Assembly: GCA_000750105.3 (NCBI GenBank)
Contig: JPHH03000048.1
Span: forward strand, 62,001-126,000
Reading direction: 5' to 3'
DNA from: Tolypocladium sp. Sup5 PDA-1
Taxonomy: Eukaryota > Ascomycota > Sordariomycetes > Hypocreales > Ophiocordycipitaceae
Length of the DNA: 64,000 nucleotides
Part shown: positions 9,241 to 20,438 of the stretch, in pieces
How the letters are laid out: the number at the start of each line of letters is the position of its first letter
Position numbering within the stretch: the first letter of the stretch is position 1
Made by a program: the position numbers and the translations under genes
The notes under the pieces: model-generated
The model's database searches: none
What the model saw: the letters and a program-made list of their open reading frames with translations, nothing else
Told to the model about the DNA's origin: nothing

Positions 9241-11639
9241 CTTAGTTCGCAGAGAAAGCGATTCAGCCTTATGCTCAGTTCAAAAATGCTTCAAGACGGG
9301 TCTTATGAATTACTCATGGCATACCTAGTCCCTAGGTCATGCGACGACACTCGGCTGTCTAAATGACACAGCTGTCGGGTATGGTGCCCGCCAACCCGTA
9401 CCCTCAGCACTGTGTAAGCCGAAAGCCCATCGAGCTGTCAAACAAGTCTGGCCCTTTTCAACGCCCCTACTACTGGCCGCTGCCCTTCCCAGTTCCTGAA
9501 ACTATAGATATTCTGGACCTAATACCTACATGCCACTGTGGCCTTTACTGGGATGAACTATTCAAGCATCTCTTCGACGTCCCTGCTTTAATATGCCTTG
9601 GTAGCTTCTCGATATGTAAGGTCCACCGGAACACTCCTCTTTGCACGGCGGCATTTATTATTTAAAGTTAGAGGTCTTAGATCTATGGCATCGCTCTGGA
9701 TCTCGTGGAATCGCTTCTACATCCAGTTGAATTACGTGGTGTAAAAGGCCAAAGGCGTTCAGGGGCAAGGGTCGGAACGACTCGACTCGCTACCAAACCG
9801 CCCCCGCACAACGTGGCCCCTTTAAGCCGCAACATTTCCCCTCGAGACTGCACTACCCGGGCGCTGCCGCTCTGGGGGCCAACTAAGCTCCTTCGCTGCA
9901 CCCTCCACTACTACTACCGCTTCGGCCATCCAGGGGCAGAATCATAAGAGACAGAAGTTTCTGTCGAAAGTAGAACCAGGCGAGTTACGGACTCGTTACA
10001 TACCCATTTGAGAACAAGGGCAGAAGTAGAGGCTCGAACAAATTGTTTGCCGTCGAGCAAACAGTTTGACGAAGATTTCCATCCTTCGAAGGAGGCGCTC
10101 CAGGGCGTTGGGGCCCGACAAAGAAAAGAATGTTCACAAAACTGCGTTCACTTCTGGGGACTATGATGCCCTGAGCATTGGAGCCATGCATCTATTTTGG
10201 GTAGTTGGAACAACGCGATTCATCCCCCGCATTAACCTTGGATTTCATGAGTAAAGCTCTCCTTCCAGTAGAGCCACCGCGGTGTTAGTCGGTTAATTGA
10301 CCTGCCCCAGTTCCGTATCCGTACCAGCCTAAGTCGGACCAATACGAGCATGCCGAGCTATCCGTCCGGTATTGAAGGAGCATGCCGAGATATCCGTCCA
10401 GCATTGCAGCAAGGCCATGGACCAAGTGGGAGCAAAGTCAAAAGCACAGTCCCGTCACAAATGACATTATATTTAACTCAACTGCCCGCGGAGAGCGCGT
10501 GGCCCTGGTTACGTTACAGCCTTCCTATTTCGTATGGCAAGCTGCTGATCTTGAGGCCCAGGTGCTCTGCCGGTGTCGGACGAGTTGTTTTATACTAATT
10601 CAAGCGCGCTAGAAGCGATAAGACTTTAGCCTATAACAGCTGTCTCCAAGCCTTGGATTTCCTCCCAATGCTCGGTCTTATCAAGCTCAATCCGGTAGTA
10701 CGACAATTAGCAGCATGCATTGTCAAGGGCACTTTGTCTAACTCACGTTTTGGCAATGCATCATATCCAATTGAGATGCAAAGACTATTGACAGCAATAC
10801 CTCATCTACTATATGTCACTCCATGTACGATGCTCAAGCTGAGTCGGTACGGGCCTGCGGATGTTTCCTGGTAGGTTGTAGATCCTGTGGGGTCGAAACG
10901 CGCCGGACCGGCTCCAAAGTTCAGGCCCCCAGGAAGCGGACGCCTAGTATCTTTAAGTGCCGACTTGAACGAGGCCACACAACGGCTCATGTTGCATGCA
11001 GCCAAGGTCAACTGTAGTATCTGGGGTAGCGGAACCCCTTGTTTACGGCGCCCCACAAGGCGTTGATTAGTCCATCGCCTTGTGAAACTACACGTGCCCC
11101 CCATGCTTCCTAACAGCCTTCCTTTATAAGAAGCTCCAGAACAACATTGCAGCGCGTGTCACTGCATGGCTGCTGGTTGGTGCTCACCGGCGTTGATTCT
11201 ACCGACGGCACTTGCCTGTGCCTGGCAGATACACCAAGCATCAAGATATCAACATCACCTTATCGAGTTCTTCCATGTCCGTGTCATACGTCCGTCTAGT
11301 CAACTGAGCTCAGCAACTTGCCCACTTCCCGCGTGCCATAGCTGCCGCATTCGTCTTGGCTCGCCAAAGAACCGCCCAACGACCTTCTGCATCAAGTGCG
11401 CTGGACAGACCAGCAGCATCCAGACAGGAACCGGCAACAGCATAGCAGCACTCCAGCATAGGAGCACTCGATACTGTCAACTTACGTAGAGAGGCGCCGC
11501 CATATCCGTGACCTTATTGTTGCCACTGTTTGGTGAGCTTTCGTCAGCACCTGCATTATTCGGGATGGTCGTTCTGGTCTCATCGGGTAGGTGAGTCGAG
11601 ATGAGTCGAGAGACCTCTTGACTGTTTACCTTCTTGGGG
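9241..11639. other. Intergenic region without recognisable genes
   Basis: 2.4 kb. Only short open frames occur on both strands, none with a domain I can name. It contains an imperfect 32-bp tandem duplication at 10346-10409. The first few hundred bases probably belong to the upstream region of the epimerase relic, and the last kilobase to that of the G1 peptidase. Confidence 0.45.
10346..10409. repeat. 32-bp imperfect tandem duplication
   Basis: Two adjacent 32-bp units, 10346-10377 and 10378-10409, agree at 28 of 32 positions by eye. Both begin GAGCATGCCGAG. No coding frame is evident. Confidence 0.75.
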
Positions 11640-11649
11640 TATATATAAA
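11640..11649 (+). promoter_or_regulatory. TATA box of the G1 peptidase gene
   Basis: TATATATAAA lies about 103 bp upstream of the ATG at 11752, a normal distance for a fungal TATA promoter with a short leader. It suggests strong regulated expression of the secreted peptidase. Confidence 0.6.
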
Positions 11650-11751
11650 CCCGCCGAGTTCCATCGTAGTATTGAAACACACCAAGCTTCCACTTGTGCA
11701 TTCTGCTCCAGCCTTATCCCACAACCATCAAGTCCTAAATCCAAGCCCAAC

Positions 11752-12477
11752 ATGCGTCAGGCTTTCGCTCTCGTTCTCGCTGTCATTGGCGGCGTCTTCG
11801 GCGCTCCGACCACCAGCTCCCTCGGTGGTGGGACTTCCATCAACCCCAAAAGGGACCTCACGTCTCGCGTCTGGGCCGGTGCCGTTCAGGAGGGCCCGGC
11901 GGGCACGGGCTGGAACTTTGTCCAGGGCAGCGTTGTGGTCCCCAATATTAGCGGCCAGTCCTCCGACGCCTCGGCCGCCATCTGGGTGGGCATTGACGGA
12001 AATAACTGTGGTACCGCGATCATCCAGACGGGTATAATCGTGTACGGAGACGGCACGTTGTCTACGTGGACCGAGTGGTGGCAATACTACATGACCGATT
12101 ACAGCACCAAGCTCCCCTTTGCGGCCGGCGACACGCTCCGTTTCACCGCCCATGCCACATCGACGACCTCGGGAACTACGACCATCGAGAACCTATCCAA
12201 CGGAAAGTCCGTGTCGCATACCTTTTCCGGCGAGACAGCGTACCCGCTTTGCGAGACGGATGCCGAGTGGATCGTGGAGGACTGGCAGGAGAATGGGACC
12301 CCTGTTCCGCTCATCGACTGGGGCACCGTCAAGATCTTCAACACCGTCGCCAAGGGCGCCAAGGGCCAGGTCACTGCTGCGGGCTCCGAACTCTACGAGA
12401 TTAAGATTGGTAGCTCGATCGTGACCAGTACCAGCATAAGCTCTAGCGGCGACGTCAGCGTCACTTACACCGGTTAA
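11752..12477 (+). CDS. Secreted G1-family (eqolisin) glutamic endopeptidase
   Basis: Single-exon 241-residue protein. Residues 1-17 form a signal peptide ending at A-P. A short propeptide follows and probably ends near the K-R at 33-34. The mature domain shows the two catalytic residues of scytalidoglutamic peptidase: Gln92 in I-I-Q-T-G after W-V-G-I-D-G, and Glu176 in A-E-W-I-V-E-D. The E-N-L-S-N-G and final V-T-Y-T-G beta strands also fit. Eqolisins are acid proteases secreted by ascomycetes, active near pH 2-4 and insensitive to pepstatin. The propeptide is unusually short compared with the 50 or so residues of other members. Two cysteines remain (86 and 167). A TATA box lies upstream. Confidence 0.93.
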   Translation: MRQAFALVLAVIGGVFGAPTTSSLGGGTSINPKRDLTSRVWAGAVQEGPAGTGWNFVQGSVVVPNISGQSSDASAAIWVGIDGNNCGTAIIQTGIIVYGDGTLSTWTEWWQYYMTDYSTKLPFAAGDTLRFTAHATSTTSGTTTIENLSNGKSVSHTFSGETAYPLCETDAEWIVEDWQENGTPVPLIDWGTVKIFNTVAKGAKGQVTAAGSELYEIKIGSSIVTSTSISSSGDVSVTYTG

Positions 12478-13302
12478 TAAGTATGGGGACCGGGCAAGCA
12501 GGGCGAAACGGGGGATACGAGCCTATCTAGCAGTTGTTTTCGAGACTGTTTGCAACAGACAGGTTATCAATGGGCGCTGGGTCAAGACGCCTTCTTGCGC
12601 CCAATACCAATGAATTTTGATGAGGTTAAGCGAGTCGCATTTCCAGCGCCGTTCCTTGTGAAAGTGAAAGTGAATGTGTCTACAGGTTGAGGTGCTGGTG
12701 GAGATGCAGCTGCGCAGTCAAGTAAACCCCTGACCACGCCACCAGACGTGGCCACGGCGCTCAACATCCCAACACCACAACATTACTTTGAAGAAACTTG
12801 TCTTCAACATTCATCTGTTCCAGACACAAAAAGTCGACGCCGACCAGGACGGTGCTACGTCGGCCGTGACATGCGTGTATCCGTCGGCCCTCTGCCTAGT
12901 GATCCCATCGCGGTATCTAATTAGGCCACCTGCCCTGCAACATGCTTGACGGCTCATCACCGTCTGCTACGATACTTTGCAGCCGCAGTTCATCACTGAA
13001 TGCGGATACGGGAACCTCAAGCTTGCCGCAAAGTACGCGGAACAAGAGTGTGCAGGTCCCCGCCGCGGCGAGCACCCATACTTATACGCACCCCTGAATC
13101 CGGGGCCGGAAGCTGGTTGCCAAGGGCGGTAGGTAGGGCATGGTGATGCAGGGTCAAACCTCGAGCCGCCGGAGCCGCGAGGCCCAGTTGCCGGCCGGTT
13201 GGTGTCGCTCAGTCACAACATGACGGTATTGGCGGCATTGAACTGAAAGAATTGCTAGAACAAAAACAAATGATCCGATTGAACAGCTAGAGTTTCTAGG
13301 GT
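12478..13302. other. Intergenic region between convergent genes
   Basis: 0.8 kb holding the 3' flanks of the G1 peptidase (plus) and the GMC oxidoreductase (minus). GC-rich, with no recognisable coding segment. Confidence 0.5.
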
Positions 13303-15291
13303 CTACAGATTCGCACGTCCATGTGTGTCCGCACCGTGGGTTTGTTTAATGATGTCGCTAAGCTTAAAGGCCATGGCTCCAATGGGGGCGGTAGGATGCC
13401 CGCTGACCTGCTCTGGGAAGATGCTTGCATCCACAACCCGGAGTCGATTGACCCCATGTACTCGGCACTGCAGATCCACGACGCTTGTCGACGGTGATGG
13501 GCCCATCCGCGCAGATCCGACTGGGTGATAGAGCGTGAAGGCTTTCTCCTTCATGAAGCGGATTAGCTGATCGTCTGTGATGCTATCAATATCGCTGCTG
13601 GAGTACGGCCACCAGTACGAGGAGGTGTCGTCGTTGACCGGAACTGGCTCGAAGAATTTCTCGAAAGCCGGGCTCCGCATTATCTTGAGACAGACGCGTA
13701 AACCTATTAATAGAACATTTTGATCATTGTCGCCCTCGTCGCTCAGGTACTTTGGATCGATGATGGCTAGACGCGAGTCAGTTTCAGATTCGATAACATT
13801 CGTAGGCAGATACTTACGTGAATCGAATACGTCTACGCTTCGAAGAAAGATTGATCCCTTGCTCTGTGGCCGAAGGCCAATTGGTGTGAGGGTGAAGATA
13901 TTGGTCCCGGCAATCGCTGGCTCTTCACCATGATGGATAAATGCTAATGGAGCGCCAATGATCTCTACATCTGGCCCGACACCACCAGACGCATGATCCT
14001 TTGGTGTATCCCGCCTAGACCCTGGGAAGCGATGATCCGTCGATCGGATAAAGGCAGCTGCTTCGCCGACATTGCTCGTAAGCGGGCCGCTCCCCAAGAG
14101 CAGCCATTGTAAAAGCGCTGGGATTGCCTTGATATCGCTGGAGAGGTAGTCGATCGTCGTCCCTGGTTTTGCCTTGCAGAGGATTCCAGTCGTGCAAAGA
14201 TGATCTTTGAGGTTCTTCCCCACCGCGTCGCTGTCTTGGATAAGAGGGATTCCTAGTTTCTTCAATTCGTCGGCTGGACCAATGCCACTCAGCAATAGAG
14301 TCTGAGGCGTGTTAACTGCCCCCCCACAGAGTATCACCTCTCTTCGCGCGTGTACCTGGAAGCGATCACCGCCCCGGCTGGTCTGGAACTCGGTACCAAT
14401 AACAGCGGGGGTTTTGCTGTTTAGACGATCGAAGAGTAGCCTTGTGACCCGAGCACCGCAAGCAACGTAAAGATTCGGACGCTGCATGACTTCCGGAGAT
14501 AGGTAGGCTGTCGCGAATGACGACCGCTGGCCCTTCGTATCGATAAATGTTTGGAATCGCGTCACCCCAAGCGTCCCATTCGGTGTATTGACGTCCGCGT
14601 TTGCACGAATACCCGCATCCTGACACGCAGGTAGGAAGCCCTCTTCGACAATCTTGGATAGATACGAGTAACCGGTATGCCACTGCCCCGACGTGCCACG
14701 GTGCTGAAGGTCAATGGCGGGACGGGCCTGATTTGGAGTGAATTTTTCCATGCGTCTGAAGTACGGAGCAATGTCATCGTAGCCCCATCCCTCGCATCCA
14801 TGGATAGAAGCCCACTCGTCGAAGTCGGACTTAGAGCAGTGGTGATACATCATAGCGTTGAGTGAAGTTGAGCCCCCAATCATGCGACCACGGGGCCAGT
14901 AGAGCCGGCGGGATGCGAGGCTTGGCTGCTCCACCGTGTAGTAGTCCCAGTCGTGTTCCGTGTGAAACAGCTTTGGAAACATGAGGGGAACCTTTGACTC
15001 AAGCACCTTTGTGTTGGATTTGCCCGCCTCGAGGAGGAGGACGGATATGTTTTTGTCTTCGGAGAGCTTGCTCGCAAGGACGCATCCCGCCGCACCAGCG
15101 CCAACAATTACTTTTACCAGGGAGTCCAGGTCAGCCGAGCAGGGGCAAATCATATCTCATGCCAACTTACCATAGTCATAGCCCAGCAACGTGCGTTCCG
15201 CTGCAGAATACGTTGCCGGTGGCCCGGTGGGGAGCTGCAATGTCGCATAATGCAGTGGGTTGTTCAGCGGATTCTTGTATCGTCCGACCAT
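13303..15291 (-). CDS. GMC-family FAD oxidoreductase (choline dehydrogenase/aryl-alcohol oxidase type)
   Basis: Three exons on the minus strand: 15291-15171, 15110-13818 and 13766-13303, giving 625 residues. Intron 1 (15170-15111, GTAAGT to AAAAG) restores Y-D-Y-V-I-V-G-A-G-A-A-G, the FAD-binding dinucleotide fold, and joins an N-terminal exon that would otherwise be missed. Intron 2 (13817-13767, 51 bp) is a multiple of three and free of stops, so it can be read through. Removing it restores D-S-P-I-I-D-P-K-Y, typical of the family. Other motifs are G-G-S-T-S-L-N, S-G-I-G-P-A, and the catalytic His pair in H-P-V-G-S-A-R-M-G and S-G-H-P. GMC enzymes oxidise alcohols, sugars or choline. The substrate is not predictable. 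No signal peptide is seen. Confidence 0.9.
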
Positions 15292-16109
15292 GGTTGCTAG
15301 TGATAGCTTGAGCAAATGCTTAATTGTATCAAAGTTAAATGGAATTGTAGACTACTTGAAGCTTGCGGCTGGTGCTGAAGGATGAAGGAGGGAAGAAGGT
15401 CTCTACTAGGGGGACTCAATCCATAGTGACGGGAAAACGGACGAATTTGAGTCCCTCTAACCCCGCAGATCGAGCTTCAGGTGCCGAAGCTGGGGCTGTG
15501 AATCTGCATGTGAGCTGCCTCCGCAAATTGCAACGTACGTCCGTAGCTTCATTCACAACACACCAAACACTAATGCCAGCGTACCAATCCATGTTGACAT
15601 ATTCAAGCCTCACATTTACACTCAAGCTTCTGAAACTCATCTTCCCCTTTCCTTTCATTGTTGCATACTAGTTTGCAAGTTCCAAGTCGATGGTTGTCTT
15701 CAGCCGTATGTTTCCTTGGACGGCACATGCAATGCAAGGGTGTTGGGGCATCGGCAGCCAGATGCGGGGGCGGAGCCACGGAGCCGCGGCACAGTACTTC
15801 GTACAAGGTGGCTGTGCCGGTGCATCGGATGTGCGTTAGCGATCACTTGGAAGTACCAGCTCGCACATACGAAACCGTATTTGCTGTCATTAAGCTGTAC
15901 GTGTGAATCGCGAGACGGATCCTGCACGGATAACCATCTGTGCATTCCACAAATGTCCAGACTTCAACTCCTATAGCTACGAGTCTGCCTTGGCTAAGCG
16001 TAACCCTTGTAAACTCGCAAACGTCAACACGGAACACGATGGAAAATAAAGCTCCTTGCGCTTCTTGCGTTATTTTCTCTCCCTCATTCCGCACTACTCA
16101 AAAAACGAC
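15292..16109. other. Intergenic region
   Basis: Upstream region of the GMC gene, with no coding segment recognised. It contains an inverted copy of an 18-bp dispersed repeat (15770-15787) and a copy of the recurrent nonamer TACTTCGTA near 15795. Confidence 0.5.
15770..15787 (-). repeat. Dispersed 18-bp repeat, inverted copy
   Basis: The minus strand here is identical over 18 bp to 20804-20821. The core is CGGCTCCGTGGCTCCG. Confidence 0.7.
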
Positions 16110-16670
16110 AGGTTTGACGTCGCAGTTATTAAAACCGAGATGACTAGCATCATCGCTACCCGCGACCTCAGTCCCAAGGGCCATTCACTCGTCCTTCTCG
16201 AAGCGCGCAACCGAGTTGGCGGCCGAAGGTACAGCGCGAATGCCTTTGGAGGACAAGTCGAGCTGGACGACGGCTATGTACACTAGACTCGGCCAGACGT
16301 CTGGCACGAGCTTCAGAGGCACAACTTGGCCGTGCTGAAGACACCTCTGGGAGGAACCAAGGTGTACTGGTTGGCCAAGTGGGGTCGTGCACTCGGGAAC
16401 GGAGAGAGACTGGCTTGGAGCGGTTGGGCCTGGCTTGGGGCAACTCTCCGCCGACGCCAAGGTTCGCTTCCATGCCGTTGAGGTCAATGTCGTGGACAGC
16501 AGTGACATCGAGAAGGAGTCGCTAGAGGACCGCATCACCCACCTCACTGAGGCTTCCGTCTATGAGCGCTATTCTCTCGAGGGCGCGTTGTCGGCCATGA
16601 TACATTCGTATAGAAAGCATGGCGTCGCCCAGCTCCTCCACGGCGTAGTCACGTACTTTGGCGACTAGGA
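16110..16670 (+). pseudogene. Flavin amine oxidase (MAO/polyamine-oxidase type) pseudogene, N-terminal part
   Basis: The plus frame from about 16110 reads like the start of a flavin monoamine oxidase: V-A-V-I, then A-T-R-D-L-S, V-L-L-E-A-R-N-R-V-G-G-R (very characteristic), G-G-Q-V-E-L and G-Y-V-H. It then hits TAG at 16285-16287, where Trp is expected, and continues with V-W-H-E-L-Q-R-H-N-L. After about 16430 the sense passes to another frame and ends at a TAG near 16666. The first glycine-rich FAD motif is also lost (Lys-Thr-Glu replaces Gly-x-Gly). The flavin C-terminal half is absent. Dead and truncated. Confidence 0.75.
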
Positions 16671-17293
16671 TCTGGCGCAGCTGCCGCTTGTGCAGTCGTG
16701 GCTGCATCGACCTGCAGGGAGGAGAACCAACCATCTCTACTAAAGACGTCGCTCCCGTGGCAGGGCAATTGGATGTCGATTATACGCTTCGGTGGTTATG
16801 TTGAATTGAACAAATTAAACGCCTGCCATTTACTCAAGTTCCTTCATCGCCTATAAAATGACTTCAGTGTAGTGATGCTCGTTGGTCTCCCACTCGGCAT
16901 TCCGCCCTTATTGCCACATCTCCATTCACGCGGATGTGAATATTGAACCCAAGCTCCCTCATACTGTGTCGTCACACAGTAGATCCGGCACCGCAATTAT
17001 TAATCTCGAGTGGACATATCCCCGTACGTGCTCCACGAGACGAAATCGGACTCCTCGGGAGCCGACTGGCCCAGGAAATCTGGGCCAGCAATCAGAAGCA
17101 AGGGGGTCGTCTGTGGCGGAGCGATCCTTGGCCCTGACTGCAAAGTTGCACCACTGCCTACACTGCCATTTCATCAACAAACTCGGCTTTCCCTCCTCAA
17201 GCACCTTGCCACCAACATTGCGTCCGTGAGCACCCTCAACTACCGAATTTCTTCCCGACTCGAGCTGCAGCGTTCGTATAGGCAGTTTGCACG
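16671..17293. other. Intergenic region
   Basis: Upstream region of the sphingolipid C9-methyltransferase gene. No further coding segment is recognised. Confidence 0.45.
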
Positions 17294-18976
17294 ATGGCCT
17301 CCAAGGCAGAGCTCGAGAGCGATATCCAGTACATCAGGACGCCAAAACCTCAACCCTCAGCCTTCGATACTGTGCAAGATTGCGGAATTCCTACAACCAG
17401 CGTGAGCTTAACGACGCCGCCCTTCCTTCCAACCCTATTAACCGTAGTCACAGTCACCTGCAATCCATAATGCGCCTCTGCCAGCCGAAGGCCCTGGAAA
17501 CGACAGCTTCTCCAATCTCGTTTTAGGTTGCCTGCTCGTTGGTGTCCCATTCTTCCTGGCGCGTGTAGTAGGCGGGGGAATCAAAACCACGATTGCGTTT
17601 GGCTTGATCACGCTGTTCCCCATCCTCGTTCTCGTCTGGACATACGCGTCCAGATTCAGCCCACGCATCAATGACAAAGTCAAACTACCCGGCCGGCCAG
17701 TCGAGCACTATGTAACATTCAAGAATGCGACCGACAAGGCAAAGTGGAGCGGGAGGAACACAGTTCCCATCCACAGCTTTTCAGAATTGTACGTCGATGG
17801 CAAGGCTGACTTCAATGGCGATTGCCTTGATGTCTTGGAGTACCGCCATGACTGGTCCAACTTCAGCTTCACCTGGGACCTTTTCAAGTACATTCTGTTC
17901 ACATTCGGGCCCGACGTCCTCCTTCACACTAGGGACCAGGATATGGAGCAGATTCGCCCCAACTACGACCGCGGCAACGACCATTACGCTTGGTTCCTTG
18001 GCCCTCGAATGATCTACACCAGTGGCATCATCTCCGATACAACCAGAGAAGAAACTCTCGAGGAGTTGCAGGATAACAAGATGGCTATTGTCTGCGAGAA
18101 GCTCGGCCTGAAGGAGGGCGAGGCCCTGTTGGATATAGGCTGTGGCTGGGGCACACTTGCCAAGTTCGCGAGTGTCAACTACGGTGCCAAGGTCACCGGC
18201 CTCACAATCGCTGAGAACCAGACGGCGTGGGGCAACGATGTTCTCCGAAGGGCAGGAATCCCCGAGGAACAAAGTCGCATTCTCTGCATGGACTACCGCG
18301 ATGCTCCCAAGAGAAGGTACAACAAGATTTCGCAGCTCGAGATGGGTGAACACGTCGGTGTTCGAAGACTCACGACCTTTTTCCGCCAATGCTACGACAT
18401 GCTGGAAGATGACGGCGCAATGTACGTGCAGCTCTCTGGCCTGAGACAGGCATGGCAGTACGAGGACTTTATTTGGGGACTATTCCTCAACAAGTATATC
18501 TTCCGCGGTGCGGACGCTTCCACCCCGCTTTGGAACTATGTGCGATCTCTCGAGAATGCCGGATTCGAGGTCAAGAGGTGAGTACCTGTTACTTCGCTCG
18601 GAACAGCCGCAGACTACTAACAACTCATAGTGTCGATACTGTCGGGATTCACTACTCGGCAACCCTCTGGAGATGGTACCGAAACTGGGTTGGCAACGGT
18701 GAGGAGATCAAGGCCAAATATGGCCAACGATGGTACCGAGTGAGTCGTGTCACCTCTGAGGTTTCAAATGCAAAGGCTGACAGTCCATAGATCTGGGAGC
18801 TTTTTCTTGCCTGGTCAGTCATTGCATCACGCCAGGGTAGTGCCACCTGTTTCCAGATTTTGGCCGTGAAGAATCTCAATTCTACACATCGCATTAACGG
18901 AGTTGGGTCTCAATGTGGCCTTTCCGGTGCTCTTGCCAAGAGCAAGGGATCTGGGAAGGCAGCTCTTCCCAAGTAA
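17294..18976 (+). CDS. Sphingolipid C9-methyltransferase (cyclopropane-fatty-acid-synthase family)
   Basis: Four exons: 17294-17401, 17454-18577, 18631-18739 and 18791-18976, encoding 508 residues. The first acceptor is ambiguous (ACAG at 17453 or TAG at 17447, both in frame). The N-terminus is hydrophilic and followed by two hydrophobic segments (about residues 55-100), matching the ER-membrane fungal enzyme. The SAM site D-I-G-C-G-W-G lies near residue 263, after Y-D-R-G-N-D-H-Y-A-W-F. E-M-G-E-H-V-G and the C-terminal W-R-W-Y-R-N-W and W-S-V-I-A-S-R-Q-G are also conserved. The enzyme methylates C9 of the sphingoid base of fungal glucosylceramides, with SAM as donor. This affects membrane properties, growth and virulence in studied species. 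Gene looks intact. Confidence 0.93.
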
Positions 18977-19157
18977 GGTGAAGCTCGGCTGTCAGCATGC
19001 CGCCGGCGATGAGTCAAAGGTCATGCGTCCCACAGAAACAATAATTTACAAAGATCATCTGAGCATTGAGCCTTATAGCATTCGGGGCATCGGCTGAGTT
19101 AACCATTGGGAGTTGGCAATCCATCACCACACAGGTGTTACTCATCGACTGTATTGC

Positions 19158-20438
19158 CTACAAAAGATCTCGCAGCCATGACTTTAACTTCTTGCCCTGT
19201 TCCGTCTCCGATTTATCTCCAACATAAATGTTATATACAGGAGCCACATGAGCCTCCCGCCTCCCTATGAACAGCTCGACAGAAGGGAACCCGGCCTGTC
19301 ATAGTAAGTCTCTGCGGCTCTATAATATGCGGGATGTCCCAAGTGAAAGGGCATCTGGGTCAGGGCTTTGTCTCACCTTGAGCTTTTGAACAAAGTCTTC
19401 GATAACAGGCAACAAGACCTCATTCTGGCCTCCCAGGACCAAAATCTGCTTCACCGGGTAGTCCTTGAACCAGGCTGATGGCGCATCGGAGGCGTCAGTG
19501 TAGTAATCCCTCCTCGCACTCCCGAGATAGGCACGCGACCATGGCTTGCCGACATACGGCGTAATCAGGTCGCCGCCGTAGTAGATGTCCTGTTCGCTAT
19601 GATTCTCGTCGAGTGACGTCCATGGCGCGATAGCGGCGGCGCCTGCAAGCGGCTCCGCCAGTTTCAGCTCCGTGATGGCCGGGTGAGGATGGGCTAGATG
19701 CGACAGTACACCCACGACCAGGTTGCCGCCAGCGGAGTCGCCTCCGAGCAGAACTCGGGCAGGGGACCGATGTGTCTGTGTCACAATGTATCGCAATGCT
19801 TCGACGGCTTGAGTGAGCTGGGTAGGATATTGCGCGTGAGGGGCCAGGGTGTAGGTCAGCGCAAAGACAGCTACGTCCTTGCCTGCGGCGCGGGAGGATT
19901 CGATGAGTTGCACCCAGAATTTGAAGTAGCCGATGTTAGCAGGCAGGCAGAAGCCACCACCTGCGAGAGGTCATTCAGTATATCTGCACGGGCCGAGAAT
20001 GGTGTTTGGCAATCAAAGTACTTACCATGGTACCAGATCAACACGTTCTGCGCATTCTTATCGCCAATCCAGTGCCCCTTTGCTCCGTGGCCCAAGTCTA
20101 CAGTCTCAGGCTTCACTCTCGCTGAGCGCGCATACTGCTCGTACAGTACATCCGTCGCTGGGGAGATCCATCTGTCGCGGCGTGTTAGAACATTGCCCAC
20201 TCTTGCGGTTACGATGAACCTGGGCTTACTGCAACTGGAGCGGGGAGAGGCGGTTCGTGGCTTTGCGCAGAATGGCATACGCGACATGTAAGAACAAGCT
20301 CGGGGCGTCTTTCTGGGTCCGTGTGATTCCCGTTAATGCGGAGAACAGGGCCGCCGAGATGATTGAGACCAGTGCCGGGAGCATGTCCAGCTTGGCCGCC
20401 AGAGACAACCGCTGCTTGGCCAGCATTTTTGTCTGCAT
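19158..20438 (-). CDS. Alpha/beta-hydrolase, HSL-like carboxylesterase (steryl-acetyl-hydrolase type)
   Basis: Four exons on the minus strand: 20438-20230, 20171-20026, 19960-19377 and 19295-19158, giving 358 residues. Every junction keeps the frame, and the last exon (D-K-S-E-T-E to W-L-R-D-L-L) is easily missed because the third intron is 81 bp. The oxyanion hole H-G-G-G begins at residue 118. The nucleophile is Ser194 in G-G-D-S-A-G-G-N. A late R-E-A-H supplies the catalytic His. The N-terminus has a hydrophobic stretch (about 20-45), suggesting membrane association. An in-frame ATG at 20528 would add 30 residues. Fungal members hydrolyse short acyl esters, including sterol acetates and mycotoxin esters. 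The substrate here is unknown. Confidence 0.88.

Noticed and set aside
17781..18389. Minus-strand frame of 202 codons
   Set aside because: Antisense shadow within the sphingolipid methyltransferase gene.
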